Shown one piece after another: positions 22,764 through 31,577 of a stretch of 44,730 bases of DNA. The stretch is taken from the NCBI GenBank assembly GCA_034112285.1, contig JAWUVP010000014.1, forward strand, positions 1-44,730. Reading direction: 5' to 3'. Positions within the stretch are counted from its first letter, which is position 1. Every line of letters starts with the position of its first letter. The notes beneath the pieces are model-generated. The model made no database searches, was not told the origin of the DNA, and was given only the letters and a program-made list of their open reading frames with translations. The DNA comes from JAWUVP01 sp034112285 (GTDB lineage Bacteria; Pseudomonadota; Gammaproteobacteria; JABDGN01). A program made the position numbers and the translations under genes.

Positions 22764-25331
22764 ATGAGCTACGAAGACACAAGCACTCCTCTTAATACAA
22801 TGATAACCCTAACACCGAACAGCCGCCTAGCCCGCTTCCTACGCCGCAGCCAACCGCCTTCGCAAACCCAGAAAACTCAAAGCCTCAGCAGCTGGATTGA
22901 GCAGCAATACCAAACCCTGCTCTTTCTCATTCCCTCACCGCCACGCTTACTCACTGCAGCGCAAGAAACACCCTTATGGCAGAGCATTATCAGTGCTTCA
23001 CCGGCGGGGGGCATGTTGTTGCAGGCGGAAATGACGGCTAAAACGGCGATGCAGGCTTATCAATCGTTGCGGCACTGGTTGCAGCCTTTAGACGTGTTAA
23101 GCTCGGAAGATAATCCGGATATGCTTGCTTTCGCGTCATGGGCGACTTCGTTTGAACAGCTTTGTGACGCGGAACATTATTTACCGCGCGCGGCGTTGAT
23201 TAGTTTTGTGAGTGAACACCTAAACCTTCTAGATTTACCCACTAGCCTTTGCCTGCACAGCTTTGACGATGTTACCCCACAAATGGAGGCCTTGTTTACC
23301 AGCATGAAAGCGCGCGGGGTAATTGTCAGCCACGCTGAAGCGGCCGAGCACAGCGCAACGCATCAACGTTATAGCGCTGTAAATTTGGACCATGAAATTC
23401 TTAGCATGGCACGCTGGACCAAGGCGCGCCATGAAGAAGATCCAACGGCGCAAATTCTTTGCATTGTCCCGAATCTTACTAAAACGCGTCCCCAGGTACA
23501 GCAAGGTTTTTGGCAAGTGTTTTTTCCTGAAGCACGCTTTTCGCCCACGCATCAGCAAGATTTATTGAATATTTCAGGCGGTTACCCGCTAGCAAACTGC
23601 CCGCTTATTCATGCGGCGCTAACGCTGCTGCAATTAAATTCCACGCGCATTAGCTGTGAGCAGCTTAGTTTTATACTTACCACGCCATTTTTAACCGGTT
23701 ATAGTGACGAAAAAATTGAACGCGCTCAATTGGATGCACAGTTACGCGACCAACAAAACTTGCAACACCCCTGGCCACAGGTTCTTGAGCACGCAACACC
23801 GCAATTGCAAAACCAATTGCAGCAATGGCTGCAACTGCGCGGTGGCGTTAAATCACAACGCCTAGCGCAATGGCAACAAACATTTTATAATTTATTACAA
23901 ACACTCGGTTGGCCAGGCAAAAATAATTTAACCAGTACGCAGTACCAACAAATGCAGCGGTTTTATCAAGTATTGCAATTAGAGCTCGCCACACTAGATG
24001 TTGCACAAAAAAAATATTCATACCAAGAAGCCGTCAAACAATTACAACGCCTCTGCCAGACCACAATGTTTGAAGTCGAATCAAACGACGGTCCTATTCA
24101 AGTACTCGGCATGTTGGAAGCGGCGGGCATTAAAGCCGATTACTGCTGGGTCATGCACATGGACGATGAAACCTGGCCCGAATTAGCGCAACCCAACCCG
24201 CTATTGCCTTATCATTTACAACGCGAATTAAGCATGCCGCACAGCAGTGCCAATCGCGAGCTGCATTATGCACAGCAAATGCTGCAACGTTTGCACACCA
24301 ACTGCCAACACATTATTTATAGCTACCATCAACACGATGCCGACCGGCAACTCGTTTACTCACCTTTAATTGCAACGGTCACTCAAGTTGAAACTATCGA
24401 CCAAGCGCCCTACCAACCTCTTTTAGAGAGCTTCACGCCAATAGTGCAAGAACACTTTTCTGATTTATACGCCCCCACCATTGGCATCGACGAAACAGTG
24501 CGCGGCGGCACCAGCATTTTCAAACAACAAGCCGCCTGTCCGTTTCAAGCTTTTGCACATTTACGTTTACATGCCACCGGTTTGGCAGAACCTGACCCGA
24601 TGCTCAACGCTTTAGAACGCGGGTTAATGCTGCATGCGTGTCTCGATTATATTTGGGGAAAGCTACACAGCCATCAAAACTTATGTGGGCAAGCTGACAC
24701 ACAGCTTATCGATTTGATTGACCAATCCATCCAACTGGCGTGTGACGAGATTGCCCCCCATAAACTCAAACCGCATTTTAAAACCCTAGAACAACAGCGC
24801 TTGCAATCACTGTTGTTTGATTGGTTGCAACATGAAAAACAACGCCCGGCTTTTAAAGTCGTTGCCCATGAACAATGGCGCGAAACCCGGGTGGGTGAGC
24901 TTACACTTAACGTGCAAATCGATCGCATTGATGAACTCGAAGGCGGTAGTAAAATGTTAATCGATTATAAAACCGGTAGCGTGAACTTAACCAGTTGGCT
25001 AGGCGAACGCCCCCGCGAACCACAGCTGCCGCTTTATGCCCTCACCGAAACAGATATTGAGGCCATTAGCTTTGTGCAATTACGTGCCGGCGAAATGCAG
25101 TTTAAAGGCATAACGGCACAAGATATCGATGTGCCCGGCGTTAAACCGTTAAACAAAATGACGCGCTACGCCGTACCCGACACGTGGTCTGGCTTATTAT
25201 CCAGCTGGGACGATGCATTGCAAAATCTCGCCGAAGAATTTCACCACGGTTATGCCGCAGCTGATCCCAGTTATCACGATGCGTGCAGTTATTGTGATTT
25301 ACATGCACTTTGCCGGGTAGGTGAAAAATGA
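22764..25331 (+). CDS. AddB/RecB-like PD-(D/E)XK exonuclease, probable DNA repair protein
   Basis: 855 residues. The partner of the following UvrD-like helicase, together forming an AddAB-type end-processing nuclease for double-strand-break repair. The N-terminal two thirds are an inactivated helicase-like fold. The C-terminal nuclease shows His in RGLMLHACLDYIW (about 621), Asp in QIDRIDEL, and IDYKTG (about 732). Four cysteines (ACPFQAFA near 590 and CSYCDLHALC at about 840-849) match the iron-sulfur staple of AddB-type nucleases. TATACT ends six bases before ATG 22764, suggesting a leaderless start; ATG 22800 (MITLTPNSRL) is the start suggested by homology. The first 12 codons are missing from the truncated copy at 19162 and may be a local addition. 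It overlaps the helicase gene by ATGA. Confidence 0.85.
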   Translation: MSYEDTSTPLNTMITLTPNSRLARFLRRSQPPSQTQKTQSLSSWIEQQYQTLLFLIPSPPRLLTAAQETPLWQSIISASPAGGMLLQAEMTAKTAMQAYQSLRHWLQPLDVLSSEDNPDMLAFASWATSFEQLCDAEHYLPRAALISFVSEHLNLLDLPTSLCLHSFDDVTPQMEALFTSMKARGVIVSHAEAAEHSATHQRYSAVNLDHEILSMARWTKARHEEDPTAQILCIVPNLTKTRPQVQQGFWQVFFPEARFSPTHQQDLLNISGGYPLANCPLIHAALTLLQLNSTRISCEQLSFILTTPFLTGYSDEKIERAQLDAQLRDQQNLQHPWPQVLEHATPQLQNQLQQWLQLRGGVKSQRLAQWQQTFYNLLQTLGWPGKNNLTSTQYQQMQRFYQVLQLELATLDVAQKKYSYQEAVKQLQRLCQTTMFEVESNDGPIQVLGMLEAAGIKADYCWVMHMDDETWPELAQPNPLLPYHLQRELSMPHSSANRELHYAQQMLQRLHTNCQHIIYSYHQHDADRQLVYSPLIATVTQVETIDQAPYQPLLESFTPIVQEHFSDLYAPTIGIDETVRGGTSIFKQQAACPFQAFAHLRLHATGLAEPDPMLNALERGLMLHACLDYIWGKLHSHQNLCGQADTQLIDLIDQSIQLACDEIAPHKLKPHFKTLEQQRLQSLLFDWLQHEKQRPAFKVVAHEQWRETRVGELTLNVQIDRIDELEGGSKMLIDYKTGSVNLTSWLGERPREPQLPLYALTETDIEAISFVQLRAGEMQFKGITAQDIDVPGVKPLNKMTRYAVPDTWSGLLSSWDDALQNLAEEFHHGYAAADPSYHDACSYCDLHALCRVGEK

Positions 25332-28300
25332 TTATTGATGCCGTACAACGCCAACAAGCCTTAATCCCTAGCGAATCGTTTATTGTGCAAGCCCCTGCTG
25401 GCTCGGGCAAAACCGAATTGCTTACCCAGCGGTTTTTGAACTTACTCACAACCGTGGAGCAAAATCCCGAAGAAGTGCTCGCCATTACCTTCACTCGAAA
25501 AGCCGCCAACGAAATGCGCCAACGTATTGTCGCAGCCCTGCATCTAGGTACCCAAGCTGAACCCTCGGAGCCACACAAACAGACCACTTGGCACATCGCC
25601 TGCAAAGTTTTACAGCGCGACCAGCAATCCAACTGGGGCTTGTTGAACAATCCCAATCGATTGCGCATTCAAACCATCGATGCCTTATGTAGCTATTTAA
25701 GCAAGCAATTGCCGGTACTGTCGCAGCTCGGCAGTCACTTCTCAATTTGTGAAGATGCTAACGAGTTTTACCAACAAGCGGCCAGCAACACCCTCGACGA
25801 TTTAGAAAAGGACGTACCCTGGCGTGACGCGCTGGCGCAAATATTATTGCACCTCGATAATAACTTAACTGCCGTCACCCAATTACTCACCAGCATGTTG
25901 GCCCACCGCGACCAATGGTTGCCGCATATTATTGCCAGCAAACACCAACCAGAACGTTTGCGCGAAGCATTAGAAAACAACCTGCAACAATTAGTTGATG
26001 CCAGCATTGAGCAAGTCAGCCAAGTCTTTCCGGCTGAGCTCAGCGAACAAATGGAACAACTCCTGGCTTATTCACTTCAAGCCGACGTGCCAGACGAAAC
26101 CGTAACCTACTGGCAAGCGGTGGCAAACTTTTGCCTAACCCAAAAACATGAATGGCGAAAAACCCTCAATAAAAACAATGGCTTTCCCACTGATGCCGAC
26201 AACAGCGCAGAAAAAAAACGCCTCAAACAACTAAAAGCCCAAGCCGTAAGCTTATTGCAAGACTTACAAGAACATGAAGGCCTAGAACAACAATTGGGCG
26301 AATGCTTACGCCTGCCGCCCGCGCATTATACTGAATCACAATGGGCGATACTGCAACATTTACTAACACTTTTACCCGTGCTAGCCGCGCAGTTAAATGT
26401 TATCTTTCAACAACACGGCGAAGTAGATTTTGTGGAAGTCACCCAACGCGCCCTGCAAGCCTTAGAAAATGATAACGCGCCAACCGACTTAGCCTTGTGT
26501 TTAGACTATCAATTAAAGCATATTCTCGTCGACGAATTTCAAGACACCTCCGCCACCCAATTTCGTTTGATAGAATTGCTCACCCAAGATTGGCAAACCG
26601 GCGATGGCCGGACCTTATTTGTGGTAGGCGATCCCATGCAGTCTATCTACCGTTTTCGTGCTGCCGAAGTAGGCTTATTTCTACAAGCCAAAGCACAAGG
26701 CATTGGCGATGTTCATCTGACACCGTTAACACTACGCAGTAATTTTCGCTCTATACAAACCATTGTCGAATGGTGCAACACCACGTTCAGCCAAGCGTTT
26801 CCAGCTGTAGCCGATATTTCCTTGGGCGCGATCCCCTACTCAGATGCCGAGGCGGTTAACGCCACAAGCAACCCCGCTCTATATTATCACCACACCGATA
26901 AAGAAACCGCCAACACCGAAGCGCAAACCATTGTTAGCATTATCAATGAACAACCCAACACACAAACCGCTATTTTAGTAAAAAGTCGCCGACACTTGTT
27001 GACTTTAATCCCCGCGCTAAAACAAGCCAACATCCCCTTTCAAGCCATCGACATTGAACCGCTAGCCCATTTACCCTTTATACAAGACTTAACCGTGCTT
27101 ACCAAAGCCCTTCTCCACTTTGCCGATCGCCTATCATGGTTAGCATTGTTGCGCGCACCTTGGTGCGGCCTGAGCTTGGCTGATTTGCATACGCTAAGTT
27201 ATGCACAGCCAACCACACCTGTTTGGCAATTAATTAACGACGTAACATTGTGCGAACAGCTCACCACCGAGGGTCAGCAACGTCTCGAAAAATTTCGTCT
27301 GGTATTATCTGCACAACTAGAATTGCGCGGTTATTTCAGCTTAAGCCAATGGTTAAAAAACACTTGGTTAAGCTTAGGCGGCCCCAACACTTTGCGCGCA
27401 GAAGACAACCCAGATGATGCGCAAGCCTTTTTTAATTTGCTGGACAAGTTAGATCAAGGCGGGCAGCTAAACGACATTACCCTGCTTGAGCAACAATTAG
27501 AAAAACTTTTCGCCGAACCCAAAGCCGGAAAAAGTGCAGTTCAAATTATGACAATTCATAAATCAAAAGGTTTAGAATTTGATCGGGTCATCATTCCCAG
27601 CTTGCAAAGTTTTAGCCAGCAAGACAAACATAAGTTATTACTGTGGCACGAACATCCTTCTGCCGAAGGTCTAACACTATTATTAGCGCCCATAAAAGCC
27701 CGTGCTGAAAGCCACGATGCTATTTACGATTACTTACGCCATTACCAACAACGTAAAAGCCTCTATGAAAACACACGCTTATTTTACGTGGCCACCACCC
27801 GCGCCAAGCAAAGCTTACATCTATTAGCCGAGTTTGACCCTAAAAAACCAGCTCGAAATGGAAGCTTCTTAAGCGTAGTCGATCCACAGCGTTTTAAAAC
27901 ACACTACAACATAGCAGCAGCGCCTCAAGCCGAACAAGAGATTAACTTTCACCGCTTACGGCGCTTGCCCGTTGACTATACCTTACCGCAAGACATCAAC
28001 CAGGCAATAAGCCAATCAAGCTTACCCTCCAGTAGCAACCTACCCGCATGGCACGATCAATGTCTGCGCTTAACTGGCATCATTTTGCACAGCCTATTAC
28101 AGCGCGCCAGTCAGATTCCGACCGCGGCTTGGTCCAAACTGTTTAGTAACACCGAACAACTTACTGCCCTGTGCCACCACGCCGGGCTGACCGATATTGA
28201 TTTCGCACTCGAAAAAACCGGTCAATTATTCAAAAACATTTCCAACAGCACAACGGCACAGTGGATTTTAGATCTTAACCACCAAGATGCCGCCTCAGAA

Positions 28301-28588
28301 TTAGTACTGCATGCCAACGCACACGAGCATGTAATTGATCGCACCTTTATTGAAAATGGCATCCGTTGGATTATTGACTACAAAACAGCCACACCAGAAG
28401 AAGGCGAAGCAATCGCTGATTTTCTGGTCAAACAAAGCCAACAACATCAAGCCCAGCTGCAACGCTACGCCAAGGTATTTGCCCAGCAAACAAACCTACC
28501 CATTAAATTGATGCTATACTTTCCCTTATTAGACCAGACCATCACGCTTAATGCTGCAACGTCAAAAACATCTGTAAACCAAGGATAA
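25328..28588 (+). CDS. AddA/RecB-like UvrD-family helicase-nuclease
   Basis: 1086 residues. A superfamily 1A helicase fused to a C-terminal nuclease, working with the preceding AddB-like protein on broken DNA ends. Walker A APAGSGKT (about 20-27), motif Ia ITFTRKAANEMRQRI, Walker B ILVDEFQDTS (about 400), motif III VVGDPMQSIYRFRAAEVGLF, motif V IMTIHKSKGLEFDRVIIP, and motif VI FYVATTRAKQSLHLL. The C-terminal nuclease shows NGIRWIIDYKTATPEEG (about 1015). ATG 25328 overlaps the addB stop by four bases, so translation is coupled. The 5'-nucleotidase gene follows after four bases. Confidence 0.9.
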   Translation: MIIDAVQRQQALIPSESFIVQAPAGSGKTELLTQRFLNLLTTVEQNPEEVLAITFTRKAANEMRQRIVAALHLGTQAEPSEPHKQTTWHIACKVLQRDQQSNWGLLNNPNRLRIQTIDALCSYLSKQLPVLSQLGSHFSICEDANEFYQQAASNTLDDLEKDVPWRDALAQILLHLDNNLTAVTQLLTSMLAHRDQWLPHIIASKHQPERLREALENNLQQLVDASIEQVSQVFPAELSEQMEQLLAYSLQADVPDETVTYWQAVANFCLTQKHEWRKTLNKNNGFPTDADNSAEKKRLKQLKAQAVSLLQDLQEHEGLEQQLGECLRLPPAHYTESQWAILQHLLTLLPVLAAQLNVIFQQHGEVDFVEVTQRALQALENDNAPTDLALCLDYQLKHILVDEFQDTSATQFRLIELLTQDWQTGDGRTLFVVGDPMQSIYRFRAAEVGLFLQAKAQGIGDVHLTPLTLRSNFRSIQTIVEWCNTTFSQAFPAVADISLGAIPYSDAEAVNATSNPALYYHHTDKETANTEAQTIVSIINEQPNTQTAILVKSRRHLLTLIPALKQANIPFQAIDIEPLAHLPFIQDLTVLTKALLHFADRLSWLALLRAPWCGLSLADLHTLSYAQPTTPVWQLINDVTLCEQLTTEGQQRLEKFRLVLSAQLELRGYFSLSQWLKNTWLSLGGPNTLRAEDNPDDAQAFFNLLDKLDQGGQLNDITLLEQQLEKLFAEPKAGKSAVQIMTIHKSKGLEFDRVIIPSLQSFSQQDKHKLLLWHEHPSAEGLTLLLAPIKARAESHDAIYDYLRHYQQRKSLYENTRLFYVATTRAKQSLHLLAEFDPKKPARNGSFLSVVDPQRFKTHYNIAAAPQAEQEINFHRLRRLPVDYTLPQDINQAISQSSLPSSSNLPAWHDQCLRLTGIILHSLLQRASQIPTAAWSKLFSNTEQLTALCHHAGLTDIDFALEKTGQLFKNISNSTTAQWILDLNHQDAASELVLHANAHEHVIDRTFIENGIRWIIDYKTATPEEGEAIADFLVKQSQQHQAQLQRYAKVFAQQTNLPIKLMLYFPLLDQTITLNAATSKTSVNQG

Positions 28589-28592
28589 ACAC

Positions 28593-29495
28593 ATGCCCGT
28601 CACCTTCGAAGGAAAATTAGTTGTCGCCATCTCATCACGCGCCCTATTCGATTTGGATGAAAGCCACAAGGTTTACGAAGAGCAAGGCGTGCGTGCCTAC
28701 GCCGATTATCAAGTTGCCCACGAAAATGAAATTCTAGGGCCAGGTGTTGCCTTCAATTTAGTGCAGAAATTACTTAACATCAACAATGCGGTAACAGACC
28801 CATTGATAGAAATCGTCCTCATCTCACGCAACACCGCCGACACCGGCTTGCGTATTTTTAATAGCATCCAACACTACGGCTTAGACATTACCCGCGCAGC
28901 TTTCTCTGGCGGTGGCAGCCCAGACACCTACATTCCCGCTTTTGGCGCACACTTATTTTTATCCACCCATTATGAAGACGTGCAAAAAACCCTACAAGCC
29001 GGCTACGCCGCCGCGACCATTTTGCCACACACATTAAGCAGCAGCACGCACGAACAACTGCGCATTGCCTTTGATGGTGATTCAGTCTTGTTTTCCGATG
29101 AAGCCGAACGAGTCTACCAAGCCGAAGGCATTGATGCCTTCATTGCCAGTGAATCGGCCAACGCCGAAAAGCCACTCGAAGGCGGCCCATTAAAACCCTT
29201 CCTACGTGCACTACATGCCATTTTACAACACTTCCCAGACGATGAAACCAGCCCAATTCGCACCGCGCTGGTCACCGCACGTTCAGCCCCCTCACACAAA
29301 CGCGTGATCAATACTTTACGCCACTGGAATGTACGCTTAGATGAAGCCATATTTTTAGGTGGGCTAGCCAAGGGTGAATTTTTAAAAGCCTTTAAAGCCG
29401 ATTTCTTTTTTGATGATCAACGCGCCCATTGTGAATCAGCCACGCAAAATGATATTCCCAGTGGGCATGTGCCGCATGGGGTGGCTAATAGTTAG
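28593..29495 (+). CDS. 5'-nucleotidase (cytosolic type I-like family)
   Basis: 300 residues matching the 5'-nucleotidase family related to eukaryotic cytosolic 5'-nucleotidase I, which removes the 5' phosphate from nucleoside monophosphates. Recognisable blocks are LVVAISSRALFDLDESHKVYEEQG near the N terminus (HAD-like DxD region), LISRNTADTGLRIFNSIQHYGLDITRAAFSGG, RIAFDGDSVLFSDEAERV, and FFFDDQRAHCESA with the late acidic pair. It is the third gene of the addB-addA transcription unit (four-base gap), which could link it to nucleotide salvage after DNA degradation; that link is only contextual. The stop codon touches a large palindromic repeat. Confidence 0.85.
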   Translation: MPVTFEGKLVVAISSRALFDLDESHKVYEEQGVRAYADYQVAHENEILGPGVAFNLVQKLLNINNAVTDPLIEIVLISRNTADTGLRIFNSIQHYGLDITRAAFSGGGSPDTYIPAFGAHLFLSTHYEDVQKTLQAGYAAATILPHTLSSSTHEQLRIAFDGDSVLFSDEAERVYQAEGIDAFIASESANAEKPLEGGPLKPFLRALHAILQHFPDDETSPIRTALVTARSAPSHKRVINTLRHWNVRLDEAIFLGGLAKGEFLKAFKADFFFDDQRAHCESATQNDIPSGHVPHGVANS

Positions 29496-29624
29496 GCTTT
29501 GCCGGGGGGCGCGATGAACGCCACCTTTTCAAGCCACGCCGTGAATACGTCCCTGTAGGCTCCGCGCCGGCGTCCTGCCGGCGAGGGGCTTGAAAAGGTA
29601 GCATTCATAACGCCTCGCAAAGCC
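29495..29624. repeat. Nested palindromic repeat after the nucleotidase gene
   Basis: Three concentric inverted repeats. The outer arms are GGCTTTGC (29495-29502) with GCAAAGCC (29617-29624). The middle arms are about 22 nt, 29514-29535 with 29587-29608, including CCTTTTCAAGCC against GGCTTGAAAAGG. The inner arms are CGCCGGC-GTCCT-GCCGGCG (29565-29583). The unit could fold into one long hairpin and terminate or protect the upstream mRNA. It looks like an intergenic repeat family of the REP/MITE kind. The minus strand reads as an open frame of 73 codons, which I treat as spurious. Confidence 0.75.
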
Positions 29625-29916
29625 TGTGGGGTGCGGGTGAATAAGGAGCTCGCTGCGCTCGGATCTTTTTGATTTTTTCTTTGTCGCTTTACTCCTTGAA
29701 AAAACAAGGCCAATAAAGTAGCGATTTATCAGCAGAAAATCATCAAATGTTCAAATAATTGATAAGCGTAGCGACAGACTTAGCAATTATATAGTCGCAG
29801 CGAGTGAAATTCCGGCACTTTAAACTTAGAAGTTTTCGGCAGCCCCCCTGTTTCTCGTGCAATATATTTAATATTACATACTCAAATATGTTACTACGAT
29901 CTTCGTAACAAAGCCG
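29625..29916. other. Gene-free stretch between the palindromic repeat and the nuclease gene
   Basis: 292 bp with no supported gene. It contains the left copy of the 24-bp inverted repeat (29680-29703). The remainder is AT-rich and has a short partial palindrome around AAACTTAGAAGTTTTC (about 29822). Nothing else is recognised. Confidence 0.6.
29680..29703 (+). repeat. Left copy of a perfect 24-bp inverted repeat
   Basis: Begins TTTGTCGCTTTACTCC and continues to the A-run at 29703. Its exact reverse complement occurs at 30822-30845, so the two copies bracket 1.17 kb that carries the nuclease gene. No flanking target-site duplication was seen. Confidence 0.85.
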
Positions 29917-30780
29917 CTATGAAAGCGCCAGTAAAATATCATTTAATTGACAATAAGTGGCTGCGGGCTTAGGGATTTGCGATGGCATTTTCCCCGCTTG
30001 AAAAGCAGCATCGCCCAATCTTTTCAGTACACTCGGAATGGCGCTATCAGGTACATTTTTTACATTGGTACCGCGATAATTTGAAACAATACAACGAACT
30101 GCTCCCGACAAACGTTTAGTATCGACACTGCCATTCGCAAGCAAATAAGGCAGCTTCCATGTTTTATGATCAGTTGCATCGCCAACATAAGCAAAGCAAC
30201 GAGCAGGGATTTTATATTTTGGATGTAATATATCGTCAGGTGCAAGTGAAATTTCATCTTGCTCATTTAGTTTTGTATTATTCCCTTCACGCTCACGATA
30301 AATTCCATGTTTGCTTAACCAAAACAACTCATCAGGAAAGTTTTCACTGTCAAGTTCTACGTATAATCGCCCTTTAAGCCCACCATGCTGTATGTCTGCG
30401 GCATATAAAAGATGACCATCACTGATGGCTATAGTTTTAACTTTTTGTTTATCAGCATAACGCCTGGCTTGGGAAAGCGCTTTTTCAACTTCGTTTTTAT
30501 TCCATTTCAATAAACCAGGACGCTTTGTTTCTATAATCAAGCGTGTTATGCCCATATGACACAAGGTGATATCTGCATATTCAACTTGCTGTTGAATACA
30601 TTCTGTTTCCCAATCAAGTACGTTTGTCAGCAATTCGATAACAATATTTTCACTAACCCGCTCATTAACTGCCGCAGGGTTTGATTTAGTTAGTTGTCGC
30701 CGTCTAGATTCATTAAAATCTTTCCAGCTGTGTTGGCCGCGGGCGACAAGTGATTGATATGTTGATAATGACGTAACCAT
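29917..30780 (-). CDS. PD-(D/E)XK nuclease-domain protein, HsdR N-terminal-like
   Basis: 287 residues. The N-terminal half (about 35-170) resembles the nuclease domain of type I restriction HsdR: EN-IVIELLTNVLDW, then Asp in YADITL and IETKRPG, giving the D-x(n)-E-x-K catalytic pattern, then KALSQARRYADKQKVKTIAISDG. The C-terminal half (about 200-275: CFAYVGDATDHKTWKLPYLLANGSVDTKRLSGAVRCIVSNYRG) resembles a short module with a KLPY motif seen in some phage-related proteins; that assignment is tentative. No helicase, methylase or specificity subunit is nearby, so it is not a complete restriction system. It lies inside the 24-bp inverted repeats and is probably defence- or mobile-element-related. 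Confidence 0.8.
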   Translation of the reverse strand: MVTSLSTYQSLVARGQHSWKDFNESRRRQLTKSNPAAVNERVSENIVIELLTNVLDWETECIQQQVEYADITLCHMGITRLIIETKRPGLLKWNKNEVEKALSQARRYADKQKVKTIAISDGHLLYAADIQHGGLKGRLYVELDSENFPDELFWLSKHGIYREREGNNTKLNEQDEISLAPDDILHPKYKIPARCFAYVGDATDHKTWKLPYLLANGSVDTKRLSGAVRCIVSNYRGTNVKNVPDSAIPSVLKRLGDAAFQAGKMPSQIPKPAATYCQLNDILLALS

Positions 30781-30821
30781 AATTCCCCAGTAGTTAGCAA
30801 AGCATAATGTACTCTTATCCC

Positions 30822-30845
30822 TTTTTCAAGGAGTAAAGCGACAAA
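30822..30845 (-). repeat. Right copy of the perfect 24-bp inverted repeat
   Basis: Exact reverse complement of 29680-29703 (ending GAGTAAAGCGACAAA on the plus strand). The shorter core AAAGCGACAAA also occurs upstream of pheS at about 5920-5930, so the sequence may belong to a dispersed family. Confidence 0.85.
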
Positions 30846-30896
30846 CCATCTACGAGCTAGTACTTGTAGTGATTTTAAAAAATACGAGCGAAATAA

Positions 30897-31577
30897 TTAC
30901 TTCCCACAACCTTGATTAGCCGGTATTGCCACATCCATATATTTTGGACTCGGTAGCTTTAAATCAGCCATCAAAGCAATATAATCTTCTTTTGTTTTAA
31001 CATTCAACCTGGGGTTATACAAACGCTCTTCTTCAATTGTGCTACAAGTAAACCCGCGATAATCGTGGCCTGGATAAACTAACGTTTCTTTTGGCAAAGT
31101 CAGTAATTTATTAAATATACTGTCATATTGAATGCCACTGTCACCATTTTGAAAGTCAGTTCGGCCTGAACCACGAATCAACAATGTATCACCCGTAAAC
31201 ACTCGATCATCCATCAAAAAACAATACGAGTCATCCGTGTGGCCAGGGGTATAGAGAGGTTTAATGATTAAATTATCGATAATAATAGGTTCATTTTCTT
31301 TTATTTTCAGAGATACACATTCAGCAGAAGTTTGCTCACCCATAGCGGTAACACAATCCGTCTGGTCGCGCAAAGCGCCTAATGCCGTAACATGATCAGC
31401 ATGAAGATGTGTGTCGATCGCAAACATTAACTTCACATCAAGCTCTTGCAGCAACTGGGTATAAACCGCAGTATGCGTTTTAACGGGGTCAATAATAACC
31501 GCTTCACGGCCAACTTCAGAAGCAATTAGATAGGTATAACTAAAAGTATCCTGATCAAATAGTTGTCGAAAAATCAT
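30897..31577 (-). CDS. Persulfide dioxygenase-like metallo-beta-lactamase protein (ETHE1 type)
   Basis: 226 residues of the MBL fold. ETHE1-type enzymes oxidise glutathione persulfide to sulfite using one iron. Metal ligands: THLHADH (56-62), TPGHTDD (about 111), FTGDTLLIRGSGRTDFQNGD (about 129-148) and YPGHDYRGFT (about 171). GSGRTDFQ is typical of sulfur dioxygenases and separates it from glyoxalase II. The ATG at 31577 overlaps the rhodanese stop by one base (TGATG); GTG 31580 is the alternative. It is the second gene of a sulfide-detoxification operon under the ArsR-type repressor. Confidence 0.88.
   Translation of the reverse strand: MIFRQLFDQDTFSYTYLIASEVGREAVIIDPVKTHTAVYTQLLQELDVKLMFAIDTHLHADHVTALGALRDQTDCVTAMGEQTSAECVSLKIKENEPIIIDNLIIKPLYTPGHTDDSYCFLMDDRVFTGDTLLIRGSGRTDFQNGDSGIQYDSIFNKLLTLPKETLVYPGHDYRGFTCSTIEEERLYNPRLNVKTKEDYIALMADLKLPSPKYMDVAIPANQGCGK

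Noticed and set aside
29492..29713. Minus-strand 73-codon open frame across the nested palindrome
   Set aside because: It runs through a large inverted repeat and one copy of the 24-bp repeat, has no ribosome binding site, and its reading follows the repeat units. Repeat-derived frames like this are common false genes.
29917..30780. Complete type I restriction-modification system
   Set aside because: Only an HsdR-N-like nuclease domain is present. There is no helicase part and no HsdM or HsdS gene in the window.
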